A stretch of 64,000 nucleotides of DNA. Origin: Brevundimonas sp. SH203. Lineage in GTDB: Bacteria; Pseudomonadota; Alphaproteobacteria; Caulobacterales; Caulobacteraceae. The first letter of the stretch is position 1, and each line of letters starts with the position of its first letter. The notes below the pieces were generated by a model. That model did not search any database. It saw only the letters and a list, made by a program, of their open reading frames with translations, and was not told the DNA's origin. The stretch is taken from the NCBI RefSeq assembly GCF_002157625.1, contig NZ_BDMM01000004.1:286656-350655 (forward strand), in the 5' to 3' direction. The position numbers and the translations under genes are program-made. Below, one piece after another: positions 54,429-61,920 of the stretch.

Positions 54429-54566
54429 TTAGCGCTTGGCGTCGTTGGCGCCCTGGGTCACGGCCGAACCGGCGGCCGAGACGTCGCGGCCGGCGCCGGC
54501 GATGGTGTTGCAGGCCGAAACGGCCAGGGCGACGGCGACGATGGACAGGGTGATGATCTTGCGCAT
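54429..54566 (-). CDS. Entericidin-type small lipoprotein
   Basis: A 45-residue precursor (MRKIITLSIVAVALAVSACNTIAGAGRDVSAAGSAV...). The lipobox is VSAC, leaving a mature peptide of about 27 residues with the entericidin A/B pattern NTIxGAGRDVxxAGxAV. In E. coli the two entericidins form an antidote/toxin pair under stress control; here there is only one. A ribosome site (AAGGGG) lies just upstream. The longer open frame to 54668 is rejected because the extra residues are Arg-rich. Confidence 0.9.
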   Translation of the reverse strand: MRKIITLSIVAVALAVSACNTIAGAGRDVSAAGSAVTQGANDAKR

Positions 54567-54667
54567 GATGGGGAACCCCTTGGTTGATATGGTCAAGCTC
54601 CGTCCAAACGCCGATCCGGGCTTCGGGTTGCATCGTCGGACGAGAGATGTGTTGTGAGGCCTTCGCA

Positions 54668-55138
54668 ATGAGAAACCGAACGCTCGCCCTGTCCGCCCTG
54701 GCCGTCGCTGCGGCCTTGGCGGGATGCGCCGAGCCTTCCGTCGCCGATCCGCGCGACAAGGCCCAGACGGCGAACGACGACGACTGCGCCGTGATCGCGG
54801 CGGTGGCGCGCGAACACTATCGGTTCGGCCCCGAAGAGACTCCGCCGCCTCTTCGTCTGGGCGAGGACGACGACGGCTGGAAGCCCGACTGCGACTGGGC
54901 GCGATACGGCGTCAGCTTTCCCCTGATCTATGGCGAGGCCGCCAATGGGGCGGCGAAGGACGACCGGCCGGAATTCCGATGGGTCGAGTTCAAACGGCCG
55001 CGATACGACGCCGAGGGGGCGACGATCGACGCCGGCGTTATGCAGGGTCCGCGCGCCGGCATCGGCGTGACGTGCCGGTTGCGTCGGGGCGCGGCGGGCT
55101 GGACCCTGACGGCGTGCCGCGACACCTGGGTATCCTGA
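54668..55138 (+). CDS. Lipoprotein of unknown function
   Basis: A 156-residue lipoprotein: lipobox ALAGCAE at about 17-20, then a mature acidic, Trp-containing domain with four Cys (DDDCAVIAAV, KPDCDW, GVTCRL, TACRDTW) that may form two disulfides. It is divergent from entericidin with 101 bp between starts. It is not co-directional operon material for trmD with certainty (80 bp gap). No family recognised. Confidence 0.7.
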   Translation: MRNRTLALSALAVAAALAGCAEPSVADPRDKAQTANDDDCAVIAAVAREHYRFGPEETPPPLRLGEDDDGWKPDCDWARYGVSFPLIYGEAANGAAKDDRPEFRWVEFKRPRYDAEGATIDAGVMQGPRAGIGVTCRLRRGAAGWTLTACRDTWVS

Positions 55139-55218
55139 CGCCGTCGCGCCCGGCGCCGGACGGGATTCAAGGCGGCCGGAGTCGGTTTTTTCCGACTTTA
55201 TGTGTATGAGCCGCCGCC

Positions 55219-55959
55219 ATGCCCTTCACCGCAACCGTCCTGACCATGTTCCCCGAGGCCTTTCCGGGTCCATTGGGGGTGTCGCTGATCGGCACGGCCT
55301 GGCGCGAGAAGGGGCTGTGGAGCCTGGAAACGGTTGACATTCGCGCCTTTTCCACAGATACGCGCGGCTTCCTGGACGACACCCCCGCGGGTGGCGGCCC
55401 GGGAGCTGTGCTTAAGGCGGACGTGGTGGCTCGGGCGGTCGATAGCCTGCCGGGACCAAGGCGGCCGCTTTTGTACATGAGCGCCAGGGGCAGGCCCCTG
55501 ACCCAGGCGCGCGTCAGGGAATGGGTCTCGCCTGAAAAGGGTGGGGCCGACGGGATTGTCGTGCTGTGCGGCCGTTTCGAGGGGGTGGATCAGCGGGTGC
55601 TGGACGCACGCGGGTTCGAGGAGGTCTCGGTCGGAGACGCGGTTCTCGCCGGCGGCGAGGCGGCGGCGATGGTCGCGATCGAGGCGTGCGTAAGATTGAT
55701 CCCCGGGGTGCTCGGTTCAGGCGACAGCCTGTCGTCCGAAAGCTTCGAGGACGGGCTTCTGGAACACCCGCAGTACACGCGACCGCGGACGTTCGAGGGG
55801 CTGGAGATACCCGAGGTGCTGCTATCGGGCGACCACAAGAAGGTCGACCAATGGCGTCAGGCGCAGCGGGAGCTAACGACGCGGGAACGCCGCCCAGACC
55901 TCTGGGAAGCGCATTCCGCCAAATCACAGGTAAAGGGCGCAAAGCCCGAGGAGAAATGA
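55219..55959 (+). CDS. trmD: tRNA (guanine-N1)-methyltransferase
   Basis: Methylates G37 of tRNAs to prevent frameshifting. The 246-residue SPOUT enzyme has the knot motifs [23 protein letters not shown] (from the sequence: [20 protein letters not shown]) and [30 protein letters not shown]. It lies one base from rplS, the conserved pair. rpsP and rimM, normally just upstream, are absent here and are replaced by an unrelated lipoprotein gene. Confidence 0.96.
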   Translation: MPFTATVLTMFPEAFPGPLGVSLIGTAWREKGLWSLETVDIRAFSTDTRGFLDDTPAGGGPGAVLKADVVARAVDSLPGPRRPLLYMSARGRPLTQARVREWVSPEKGGADGIVVLCGRFEGVDQRVLDARGFEEVSVGDAVLAGGEAAAMVAIEACVRLIPGVLGSGDSLSSESFEDGLLEHPQYTRPRTFEGLEIPEVLLSGDHKKVDQWRQAQRELTTRERRPDLWEAHSAKSQVKGAKPEEK

Positions 55960-55960
55960 C

Positions 55961-56386
55961 ATGAACATCGTTCAACAGCTGGACGCCGAAGAAAAAGCCC
56001 GCGTTCTGGGCGAGCGCAAGATCCCGGAATTCCAGCCCGGCGACACCCTGCGCGTCAATGTGAAGATCAAGGAAGGCGAGCGCGAGCGCGTTCAGGCCTT
56101 CGAAGGCGTCTGCATCGCCCGTGACGGCGGCGGCATCAGCGAGACCTTCACCGTCCGCAAGATTTCGTTCGGCGAAGGCGTCGAGCGTCGCTTCCCCATC
56201 CTGTCGCCGAACATCGAGTCGATCGAAGTGAAGCGCCGCGGCGTCGTGCGTCGCGCCAAGCTCTATTATCTGCGCGATCGTCGCGGCAAGTCGGCGCGTA
56301 TCGCCGAGCGCCAGACGGCCCGCCCGGCCAAGGGCGCCGTGGTCCCGGAAACGGGTTCGGCCGAAAAGGCCGGCGAAGAAGCCTGA
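55961..56386 (+). CDS. rplS: Ribosomal protein L19
   Basis: A 141-residue protein of the large subunit near the 30S-50S interface. [27 protein letters not shown] and the basic [16 protein letters not shown] are diagnostic. A C-terminal extension (about 115-141, Ala/Lys/Glu-rich) goes beyond the E. coli length, as often in alphaproteobacteria. A terminator follows, ending the trmD-rplS operon. Confidence 0.97.
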   Translation: MNIVQQLDAEEKARVLGERKIPEFQPGDTLRVNVKIKEGERERVQAFEGVCIARDGGGISETFTVRKISFGEGVERRFPILSPNIESIEVKRRGVVRRAKLYYLRDRRGKSARIAERQTARPAKGAVVPETGSAEKAGEEA

Positions 56387-56409
56387 ATCCAGCTTCCGAC
56401 CGAACGACG

Positions 56410-56437
56410 AAGGCCCCGGCGAACGCCGGGGCCTTTT
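56410..56437. terminator. Terminator of rplS, bidirectional
   Basis: AAGGCCCCGGC and GCCGGGGCCTT form an 11-bp stem around GAAC, followed by TTTTT on the plus strand. On the other side it precedes the ferritin-like gene stop (minus) and may serve both. Confidence 0.88.
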
Positions 56438-56447
56438 TCACGTCGGC

Positions 56448-56933
56448 CTATTGCGGAAACAGCGGATTGTCGGCGTCCCGCTGTCCCTGGAGACTGTGTT
56501 TCAGCGCCTCCATCTGGTCATGCTCGACTTTGACGGCGGCATAGGCGCGCCGGACCGTCTCGCGCGTGGTGGCGGAAATACCCGTGTCCTCCAGCGCCTT
56601 TTCGTATTTGCCGGCGATGAAGCCCTCGCCCGAGTTGATCGAGCCGACGACGGAATCGTCGTTGCGGAGCAGGGCGTGTTTCACATCCAGAAAGGCCCGA
56701 TGCGCCTTGGCCAGGATGGAGCCGTGCGGTTCGGGATCGCCGCCCATGCCGCGCACGGCCGCCGACAGATCCTCGACCACCTGCTGGCGCTCGCCGGCCC
56801 GGCGTTCGAACAGGGTGCGATAATGGGGGTCCTGGGTCTGTTCGGCGGCCTCGCGATAGCCGTCGGCGCTGTCCAGAGTGGTTTCGATCAGGCCGTTCAG
56901 GACCTTGATGTCATGGGCGTTGGGATTGGTCAT
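56448..56933 (-). CDS. PA2169-type four-helix-bundle protein (DUF2383)
   Basis: A 161-residue ferritin-like protein: VLNGLIETTLDSADGYREAA, RAGERQQVVEDLSAAV and EHDQMEALKHSLQ provide the Glu/His positions typical of a di-iron four-helix bundle. Its function is not established; many members are induced in stress or stationary phase. It converges with rplS. Confidence 0.85.
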   Translation of the reverse strand: MTNPNAHDIKVLNGLIETTLDSADGYREAAEQTQDPHYRTLFERRAGERQQVVEDLSAAVRGMGGDPEPHGSILAKAHRAFLDVKHALLRNDDSVVGSINSGEGFIAGKYEKALEDTGISATTRETVRRAYAAVKVEHDQMEALKHSLQGQRDADNPLFPQ

Positions 56934-57005
56934 CTCGGTCTTCCTTCCGCTGTGGCGGTCGAACGGCGAAATGGCCGGGCGCGGCGAAGGTTTCGCCCTG
57001 CGACA

Positions 57006-57803
57006 TCAAAGTTTGGTGCGGAGCGACCACAGCTCGGGGAAGCAGCGCTTGGTCAGGGTCGAGGCCAGATAGGCGGCGCCTTCCGTGCCGCCGGTGCCGC
57101 GACGCCGGCCGATGATCCGCTCGACCGTCACCACATGCTTGTGCCGCCAGGTCAGCAGGGCGTCGTCCAGATCGACCAGTTTCTCGGCCAGCTGATACAG
57201 GGCCCAATAGGTTTCGGTGTCGCGATAGACCTCAAGCCAGGCCGCCTCGACCGCCTCGGACGGCTCATAAGGCTGGGTAACGTCGCGGTTCAGCACCTCG
57301 GCGGGCACGGGCAGGCCAGCCTTGGCCATCTGCGCCAAGGCGTCGTCATACAGGCTGGGCGCCGCGATGGCGGCCTCCAGCGCGGCGAGCGCCTCGGGCC
57401 GGTCGGCGTGGAACTTCAGGAAGCTGGCGTCCTTCAACCCCAGCATGGCCTCCAGCCGACGGAACTGGTCGCTCTGGAAACCCGAGGACGAGCCCAGCGA
57501 CCCGCGAAAGCGCAGATAGTCGGAAGGCGTCATGGTCGACAGGATGTCCCAGCTCTGGGTCATCACCGCCTGGATGCGCGACACCCGCGCCAGACTCTTG
57601 TAGGCGGGCACCAGATCGCCGGCCCGCACCATCGACTGGGCCAGGGCCACCTCGTGCAGGATCTGTTTGAGCCACAGTTCCTTGGTTTGGTGGATGATGA
57701 CGAACAGCATCTCGTCATGCTGGTCCGACAGCGGATGCTGGGTCGAAAGCAGGTCGTCCAACGCCAGATAGCCGGCGTAGCTGATGTCGCTGGATTGGGT
57801 CAT
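57006..57803 (-). CDS. kynA: Tryptophan 2,3-dioxygenase
   Basis: Opens the indole ring of tryptophan to N-formylkynurenine, using haem. The 265-residue protein has the signature QHDEMLFVIIHQTKELWLKQILHEV, the conserved SGFQSDQFRRLEAMLG and TWRHKHVVTVERIIGRRRGTGGTEGAAYL near the C-terminus. The proximal haem His lies in the last of these. No kynurenine-pathway partner genes are adjacent. A BIME-like repeat is upstream. Confidence 0.95.
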   Translation of the reverse strand: MTQSSDISYAGYLALDDLLSTQHPLSDQHDEMLFVIIHQTKELWLKQILHEVALAQSMVRAGDLVPAYKSLARVSRIQAVMTQSWDILSTMTPSDYLRFRGSLGSSSGFQSDQFRRLEAMLGLKDASFLKFHADRPEALAALEAAIAAPSLYDDALAQMAKAGLPVPAEVLNRDVTQPYEPSEAVEAAWLEVYRDTETYWALYQLAEKLVDLDDALLTWRHKHVVTVERIIGRRRGTGGTEGAAYLASTLTKRCFPELWSLRTKL

Positions 57804-57851
57804 GACCGCCTATCGCCCGTGTCTGGAAAAGGTGCAACCATGCCTTCCCAT

Positions 57852-57979
57852 CCGCTCATCCCGGCGAAAGCCGGGACCCAGCGTTTTGAGCGGTTAATCC
57901 GTGGGGGCGATCCGCAAATTCCAAGCCAGCGCAATGCAGAGCGACAGGACTGGGTCCCGGCTTTCGCCGGGATGAGCGG
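57852..57979. repeat. BIME-like palindromic element, copy 2
   Basis: A 128-bp unit with perfect 30-bp inverted ends (57852-57881 and 57950-57979). Each arm folds as CCCGGC-GAAA-GCCGGG, with a GNRA loop. Relative to copy 1 (47675-47801) the arms differ at three positions, two of which are a swapped base pair. The right-hand inner part (CCAGCGCAATGC...GCGACAGGA) also matches copy 1. It lies between kynA and the CHAP gene. Confidence 0.85.
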
Positions 57980-57986
57980 GATCGGA

Positions 57987-58517
57987 TCAGTGCTGGCTCT
58001 GGGCCGAGACGTTGGCGGCCATCTGGCGGCCGGCGTCGAAGGCGTCGCGGGCGCCTTTGTAGATGAAGCCGTAGGTCGGATAGACCGTGGTGCCCAGGTC
58101 GTTGATCGGATTGTACCAGACCTTGACCTGCGACCAGTCGTTGGCGGGCGAGACGTCGACGACGGTGACGTTCTCCTCGACCTTGCCGCGGCTGCCGCCC
58201 CAGTTGGCGTGGGTCACGCGGACCACGCGATCGGTCAGGATGTCGGAGACGACGGCGACGTGGCCCAGACGCATCCGGCCCTCGGGACGGAAGACCAGGA
58301 CCGATCCGGTTTCCGGCGCCTTGCCGGTGCGGAAGTTGGCGGTGGCCTGACGCCACCAGGTCCAAGCGTCGCCGAAGATATTGATGCCAGAGAACATGCG
58401 CGCGAAGGTCACGCACTGCCAATACGGCTCGTCGGCCTTAGCGGTGGATGGGACGACGCCCAGGGCGAAAAAACCGAGGGTCGCCGCAACCGCGGCGGCT
58501 TTGAGCCGTTTCGTCAT
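57987..58517 (-). CDS. CHAP-domain exported hydrolase
   Basis: A 176-residue precursor with a signal peptide (AAAVAATLGFFALGVVPSTAKA) and a CHAP (NlpC/P60-type) domain: catalytic Cys in PYWQCVTFARMFSGI, His in RLGHVAVVSDI, and a later polar residue in RVTHANWGG. Such enzymes cleave peptidoglycan peptides in the envelope. There is no separate cell-wall-binding module. The gene ends at the BIME-like repeat. Confidence 0.85.
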   Translation of the reverse strand: MTKRLKAAAVAATLGFFALGVVPSTAKADEPYWQCVTFARMFSGINIFGDAWTWWRQATANFRTGKAPETGSVLVFRPEGRMRLGHVAVVSDILTDRVVRVTHANWGGSRGKVEENVTVVDVSPANDWSQVKVWYNPINDLGTTVYPTYGFIYKGARDAFDAGRQMAANVSAQSQH

Positions 58518-58552
58518 ACTTAGGGTATCCCGACCCGTTTCTGGGAGGCCCT

Positions 58553-59695
58553 TTAGGCCACGGGATCACGTCCCGTAGCAAGTTGTTTCGGCATATCGCC
58601 GTGCGATCGACTGTGGATTGCGCTGTGGGCTTTCTTTTCGGCCAGTCCGCGCAAAGCCTTTCGCGCCGGGCGTTCGACCATATGATAGGACGCCGCTGCA
58701 ACCACCGGCAGCAGGGCCACGATCCCCAACCACACGAAAATTTGAAACTGCTTGTCGGGCGCGTCGAACAGCTTGGCCGCCAATCCGACGGACAACAGCT
58801 TCCACGGCACGCAGACCATATAGACCGAATAGCTGATCTCACCCAGATACACGGCGGGCTTTGACGCCAGCCAACCGGCCTTCTCGTTCGGCAATGAGGC
58901 CAGCGACAGGATCAGGGCGCCCGACAGCAGCACCGTCACCCCGTCCCACAGGCCGAGCGCAGCGCTGAGCACCATCAGGCCGAAGGACACGGCCGAGCAT
59001 AGCCACGGCGCCTTCAGCGGCGCGCGGCGATAGACCAGATAGAGGGCGCACCCCAGGGCGAAACACGGCACGATCCGCAGCGCGCCCCATTGGATCGTCG
59101 CCTCGGTCAGGGAGAAGCCCGCGATCTGGTGGAAGGCGAAGTAGAGGATGACCATGAAGGCGGCGGCGCCCAGGGCGGCCGCGACTGGCCGCGCCCGCAT
59201 CCGCCAGAAGACGAAGGCGAACAGCGGGAAGCACAGATAGGCGAACCACTCCGCCGAGATCGACCAGGACGGATGGTTCCAGCCCGCCACGGGCGCCAGG
59301 CCCCAGGCGTGAACCATCAACAGATTGGCCGGCAGGGCCGCCCAGTTCCGCACGTTCGGATCAACGTGCATCCCGGCGGCCATGGCCACGGTCGCCAGCA
59401 GACCCACGCCGATCAGGGTGAACAGGTGCAGGGGATAGACCCGCGCCACCCGCGCCCACAGGAAGCCGCGATAGGAGAACCGCTTCTCGCCCGCCGCCTG
59501 CAGATAGACGTGACTAAGGATGAAGCCCGACAGGACGAAGAACAGCTCCACCCCCAGATAGCCCTTGGCGACCAGGTCGGACGCGCCCGCGCCCGCCAAG
59601 TTTTCCCAGAAGGTGTAGATGGCCACCCACAGGGCGGCGCCGAACCGCAATGCGGTGATCGGACGGAGATCGGCGGGCGTCTGGACGGGGGTCAT
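58553..59695 (-). CDS. Acyltransferase family 3 membrane protein
   Basis: A 380-residue integral-membrane O-acyltransferase of the acyltransferase-3 (OafA-like) family. The N-terminal catalytic motif region (LRPITALRFGAALWVAIYTFWENLAG) has the Arg-Phe-Ala pattern but the usual His is replaced in this stretch (YTFWENL), which may affect activity or reflect divergence. ELFFVLSGFILSHVY and about ten membrane segments support the family. It would acylate a cell-surface glycan. The ATG at 59695 is used; an ATG 18 bases earlier is possible. Confidence 0.85.
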   Translation of the reverse strand: MTPVQTPADLRPITALRFGAALWVAIYTFWENLAGAGASDLVAKGYLGVELFFVLSGFILSHVYLQAAGEKRFSYRGFLWARVARVYPLHLFTLIGVGLLATVAMAAGMHVDPNVRNWAALPANLLMVHAWGLAPVAGWNHPSWSISAEWFAYLCFPLFAFVFWRMRARPVAAALGAAAFMVILYFAFHQIAGFSLTEATIQWGALRIVPCFALGCALYLVYRRAPLKAPWLCSAVSFGLMVLSAALGLWDGVTVLLSGALILSLASLPNEKAGWLASKPAVYLGEISYSVYMVCVPWKLLSVGLAAKLFDAPDKQFQIFVWLGIVALLPVVAAASYHMVERPARKALRGLAEKKAHSAIHSRSHGDMPKQLATGRDPVA

Positions 59696-59761
59696 GGCGT
59701 CACCTTGGCACATCAGCCTTTTCGAACCGTGAAGGCCCGCAAGGGTTGTGCCGCCCCGTCT

Positions 59762-61234
59762 TCACCCCGCCCAGACGCCGTGGAAACCGGCGGGCAGGAC
59801 CGCATCGGCGCGCCAGGTCGCCACCGGCCCGTCCTCGATCCGCGCCACGTCGAACACGTGCAGTTCGGTGCGGCCTTCGCGAAGATTGACCGACGGCCCC
59901 ACCAGCCAGGCGTCGCGCTCGGCGCCGGCCCCCGGCTTGGGCACGAACACCGCCTCCTCCACCACCTGATGGGCGCCGAACTCGAAGGCGTGCGAGCGGC
60001 CGCTGTCCCAGTCGTGGACCGCCAGGCCGGTCGGCAGCGGCCGCCCCCGCGTTTCGCCCGACGTATGGGCGGTCAGGCTGCGCTTCAGGCCCGCACGGCG
60101 GGGGTCGGCCTTTGGGAACTCGCCGACGACGGGGCTGTAGGTCATGTCGGCCCGGCCATCGGGACGCAGGGTGATCAGCGCCAGCCTGGCCGGATCGCCC
60201 GGCACGACCCCGCGCCCCTCGACCAGAACCCGCGCGCCGTCCACGGCGAAGCGCGGATCGGCGCTGGCCGCCACATCGAAGCGGATCGTCCCGTCCCGCT
60301 CGGCCCAGGCGTCGCCCAGATGGAAGTGGAAGAAGCCGGGCAGATCGTAGAGGCGGCGTCTGGACAGGTCGTCCTTGTCCAGCACCAGAACCTGCGTCCC
60401 CCTCTCGGGCCGCCAGGCCAGGCCCGCGATCACCGGCATGGCGTGGGTTTCGAACACCCAGGGCTGAAGCACCAGGATGATGTGTCGGTCGGTGGCGGTG
60501 AAGTCGTGCATATAGCTGGCGCGCGGCAAGTCGATGACTTGGGCGTCGTTCAGGCTGCGGTCGGGATTCAGCCGCCAGATCACGGCGCGGCCGCCCGCGA
60601 GGCCTACGTTCCAGATCGACCCGTCCGAGCCATAGCGGGGGTGGGCCTGGAAGGGCATGCCCTTCAGGTCGTCGCGCAGGGTGACGAAGCCCTGGGTCGA
60701 CAGGTCCGAGGCGTTCATGGCCAGGGGCGAACCGGCCTCCCACAGGGCCCAGACCCGGTCGCCGGCGACCATGACGGCGGTGTTGGCGGCATTGGCGTCG
60801 TCGTTGGAGCCGATGCGGGCGCGGGCGTCCCCCTTGGTGCCGAAGCCGGGCGTGACCACGGCGTCCAGCTCGGTCTCGGTGCGGCGCTTGGGCGTATCGG
60901 CGAACCGCGCCTCCAGCGTCGCCTGTCCGTCCTGGATGCGGAAGGCGCGCATCATGCCGTCGCCGTCGAACCAGTGGGTGGCCGAACCGCCCGGCCGCCG
61001 GAACTTGGCCGGGCCGTTGCGATAAAGGGCGCCCTGCAGCCCCGCCGGCGCGCGGCCGTGAACCAGCCGCATCGTCTGGCGCGGCAGGTCGGCCGCGACA
61101 TCGGCGGTGGCGACGGCCCAGTCCGCGCTCGCGGCGGCGTCGAGCGCGGCGGCGGCCCGCACCATTTCCGGCGTGGCGACGGCGGCGGACAGGGCGGCGG
61201 CGCCCATCAGGAAGGAACGGCGGGAGGGGGTCAT
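59762..61234 (-). CDS. Carotenoid oxygenase, Tat-exported
   Basis: A 490-residue retinal-pigment/lignostilbene-dioxygenase family protein. The precursor starts with a Tat motif (SRRSFLMGAAALSAAVA), unusual among cytosolic members and pointing to export of the folded iron enzyme. Haem-free iron ligands are histidines: HDFTATDRHIILVLQP, FHFHLGDAWAE, and the C-terminal GFHGVWAG, with a fourth earlier (FQAHPRYG). It cleaves a polyene or stilbene double bond. It lies 34 bp after a DUF2141 gene, so both form an operon. Confidence 0.88.
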   Translation of the reverse strand: MTPSRRSFLMGAAALSAAVATPEMVRAAAALDAAASADWAVATADVAADLPRQTMRLVHGRAPAGLQGALYRNGPAKFRRPGGSATHWFDGDGMMRAFRIQDGQATLEARFADTPKRRTETELDAVVTPGFGTKGDARARIGSNDDANAANTAVMVAGDRVWALWEAGSPLAMNASDLSTQGFVTLRDDLKGMPFQAHPRYGSDGSIWNVGLAGGRAVIWRLNPDRSLNDAQVIDLPRASYMHDFTATDRHIILVLQPWVFETHAMPVIAGLAWRPERGTQVLVLDKDDLSRRRLYDLPGFFHFHLGDAWAERDGTIRFDVAASADPRFAVDGARVLVEGRGVVPGDPARLALITLRPDGRADMTYSPVVGEFPKADPRRAGLKRSLTAHTSGETRGRPLPTGLAVHDWDSGRSHAFEFGAHQVVEEAVFVPKPGAGAERDAWLVGPSVNLREGRTELHVFDVARIEDGPVATWRADAVLPAGFHGVWAG

Positions 61235-61268
61235 GATCGGGCTTCCGGCTCTGGCGACGACGGCGGGC

Positions 61269-61694
61269 TTACTTCAGGTCGATGGACTGGACGACGGCGC
61301 CGGTCAGGGCGAAGTGCGCGCGGTCCCAGGCGGCCGGTCCCATATTGCCCACCGCATTGTTGGAGAAAGCGTAGGGTTCGGTCGGCATGCCGAAGGGGTT
61401 GGTGTTCATCTTGCCGTCGCCGTTCAGATCGTGAAAGGCGCGCACCGCGTAGTCGCCGTCCGGCAGGTGGTCGAAGGTCACGCTGGTCTGACCCGCGGCC
61501 GCATCCATCAGGACCGACTTGGCCGGCGCGCCCTGACCGCCATAGGCGGCGGCGCCGTCATACAGGGCCACCATGATCTTGCCCTGATGCGCGGCGGCGG
61601 GGAACTGGATCGTCAGATCGGCGGCCAGGGCCGGAGACGCCACCGCGGCGACGATCAGGGCCAGGGCGGGGGTGAGGGCGGCGAGTGTTTTCAT
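61269..61694 (-). CDS. DUF2141 exported protein
   Basis: A 141-residue precursor with signal peptide (LALIVAAVASPALA) and the DUF2141 domain (GKIMVALYDG, FDHLPDGDYAVRAFHDLNGDGKMNTNPFGMPTEPYAFSN), a single Ig-like unit that ends with the conserved NPFGMPTE pattern. ATG 61694 gives a good signal peptide; the longer frame to 61757 is rejected. It precedes the carotenoid oxygenase gene. Many DUF2141 genes stand by carotenoid genes, and the protein may carry or protect pigment; role unproven. Confidence 0.85.
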   Translation of the reverse strand: MKTLAALTPALALIVAAVASPALAADLTIQFPAAAHQGKIMVALYDGAAAYGGQGAPAKSVLMDAAAGQTSVTFDHLPDGDYAVRAFHDLNGDGKMNTNPFGMPTEPYAFSNNAVGNMGPAAWDRAHFALTGAVVQSIDLK

Positions 61695-61863
61695 GAGAAG
61701 CGTCCTGTTCGGGGAGAACCGACGACCGGCTCTCGATGACCAGACCGTGCCGCCCATTCCGGGCTTGCGCCATTCGATCTACGGCGGCGACCGCCCCGTC
61801 TTCGCCAACGACCACGCCCTGTCATTGACGAAGCGCGAACGACCACCTGTTTCGACGCCCATG

Positions 61864-61895
61864 AAAAAGGCCCGGAACCTGGGTTCCGGGCCTTC
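61864..61895 (-). terminator. Intrinsic terminator of infB
   Basis: AAGGCCCGGAACC pairs with GGTTCCGGGCCTT on either side of TG; on the minus strand it is followed by TTTTT-rich sequence. It lies 26 bases after the infB stop codon. The interval 61695-61920 holds no gene. Confidence 0.85.
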
Positions 61896-61920
61896 GTCGA
61901 TTTGGAGCCTTCGCGTCGCC

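Noticed and set aside
59090..61576. An 828-codon plus-strand frame over the acyltransferase and carotenoid oxygenase genes
   Set aside because: It is antisense to two well-supported genes, and its composition (His/Arg/Gly/Gln) is that of a shadow frame.
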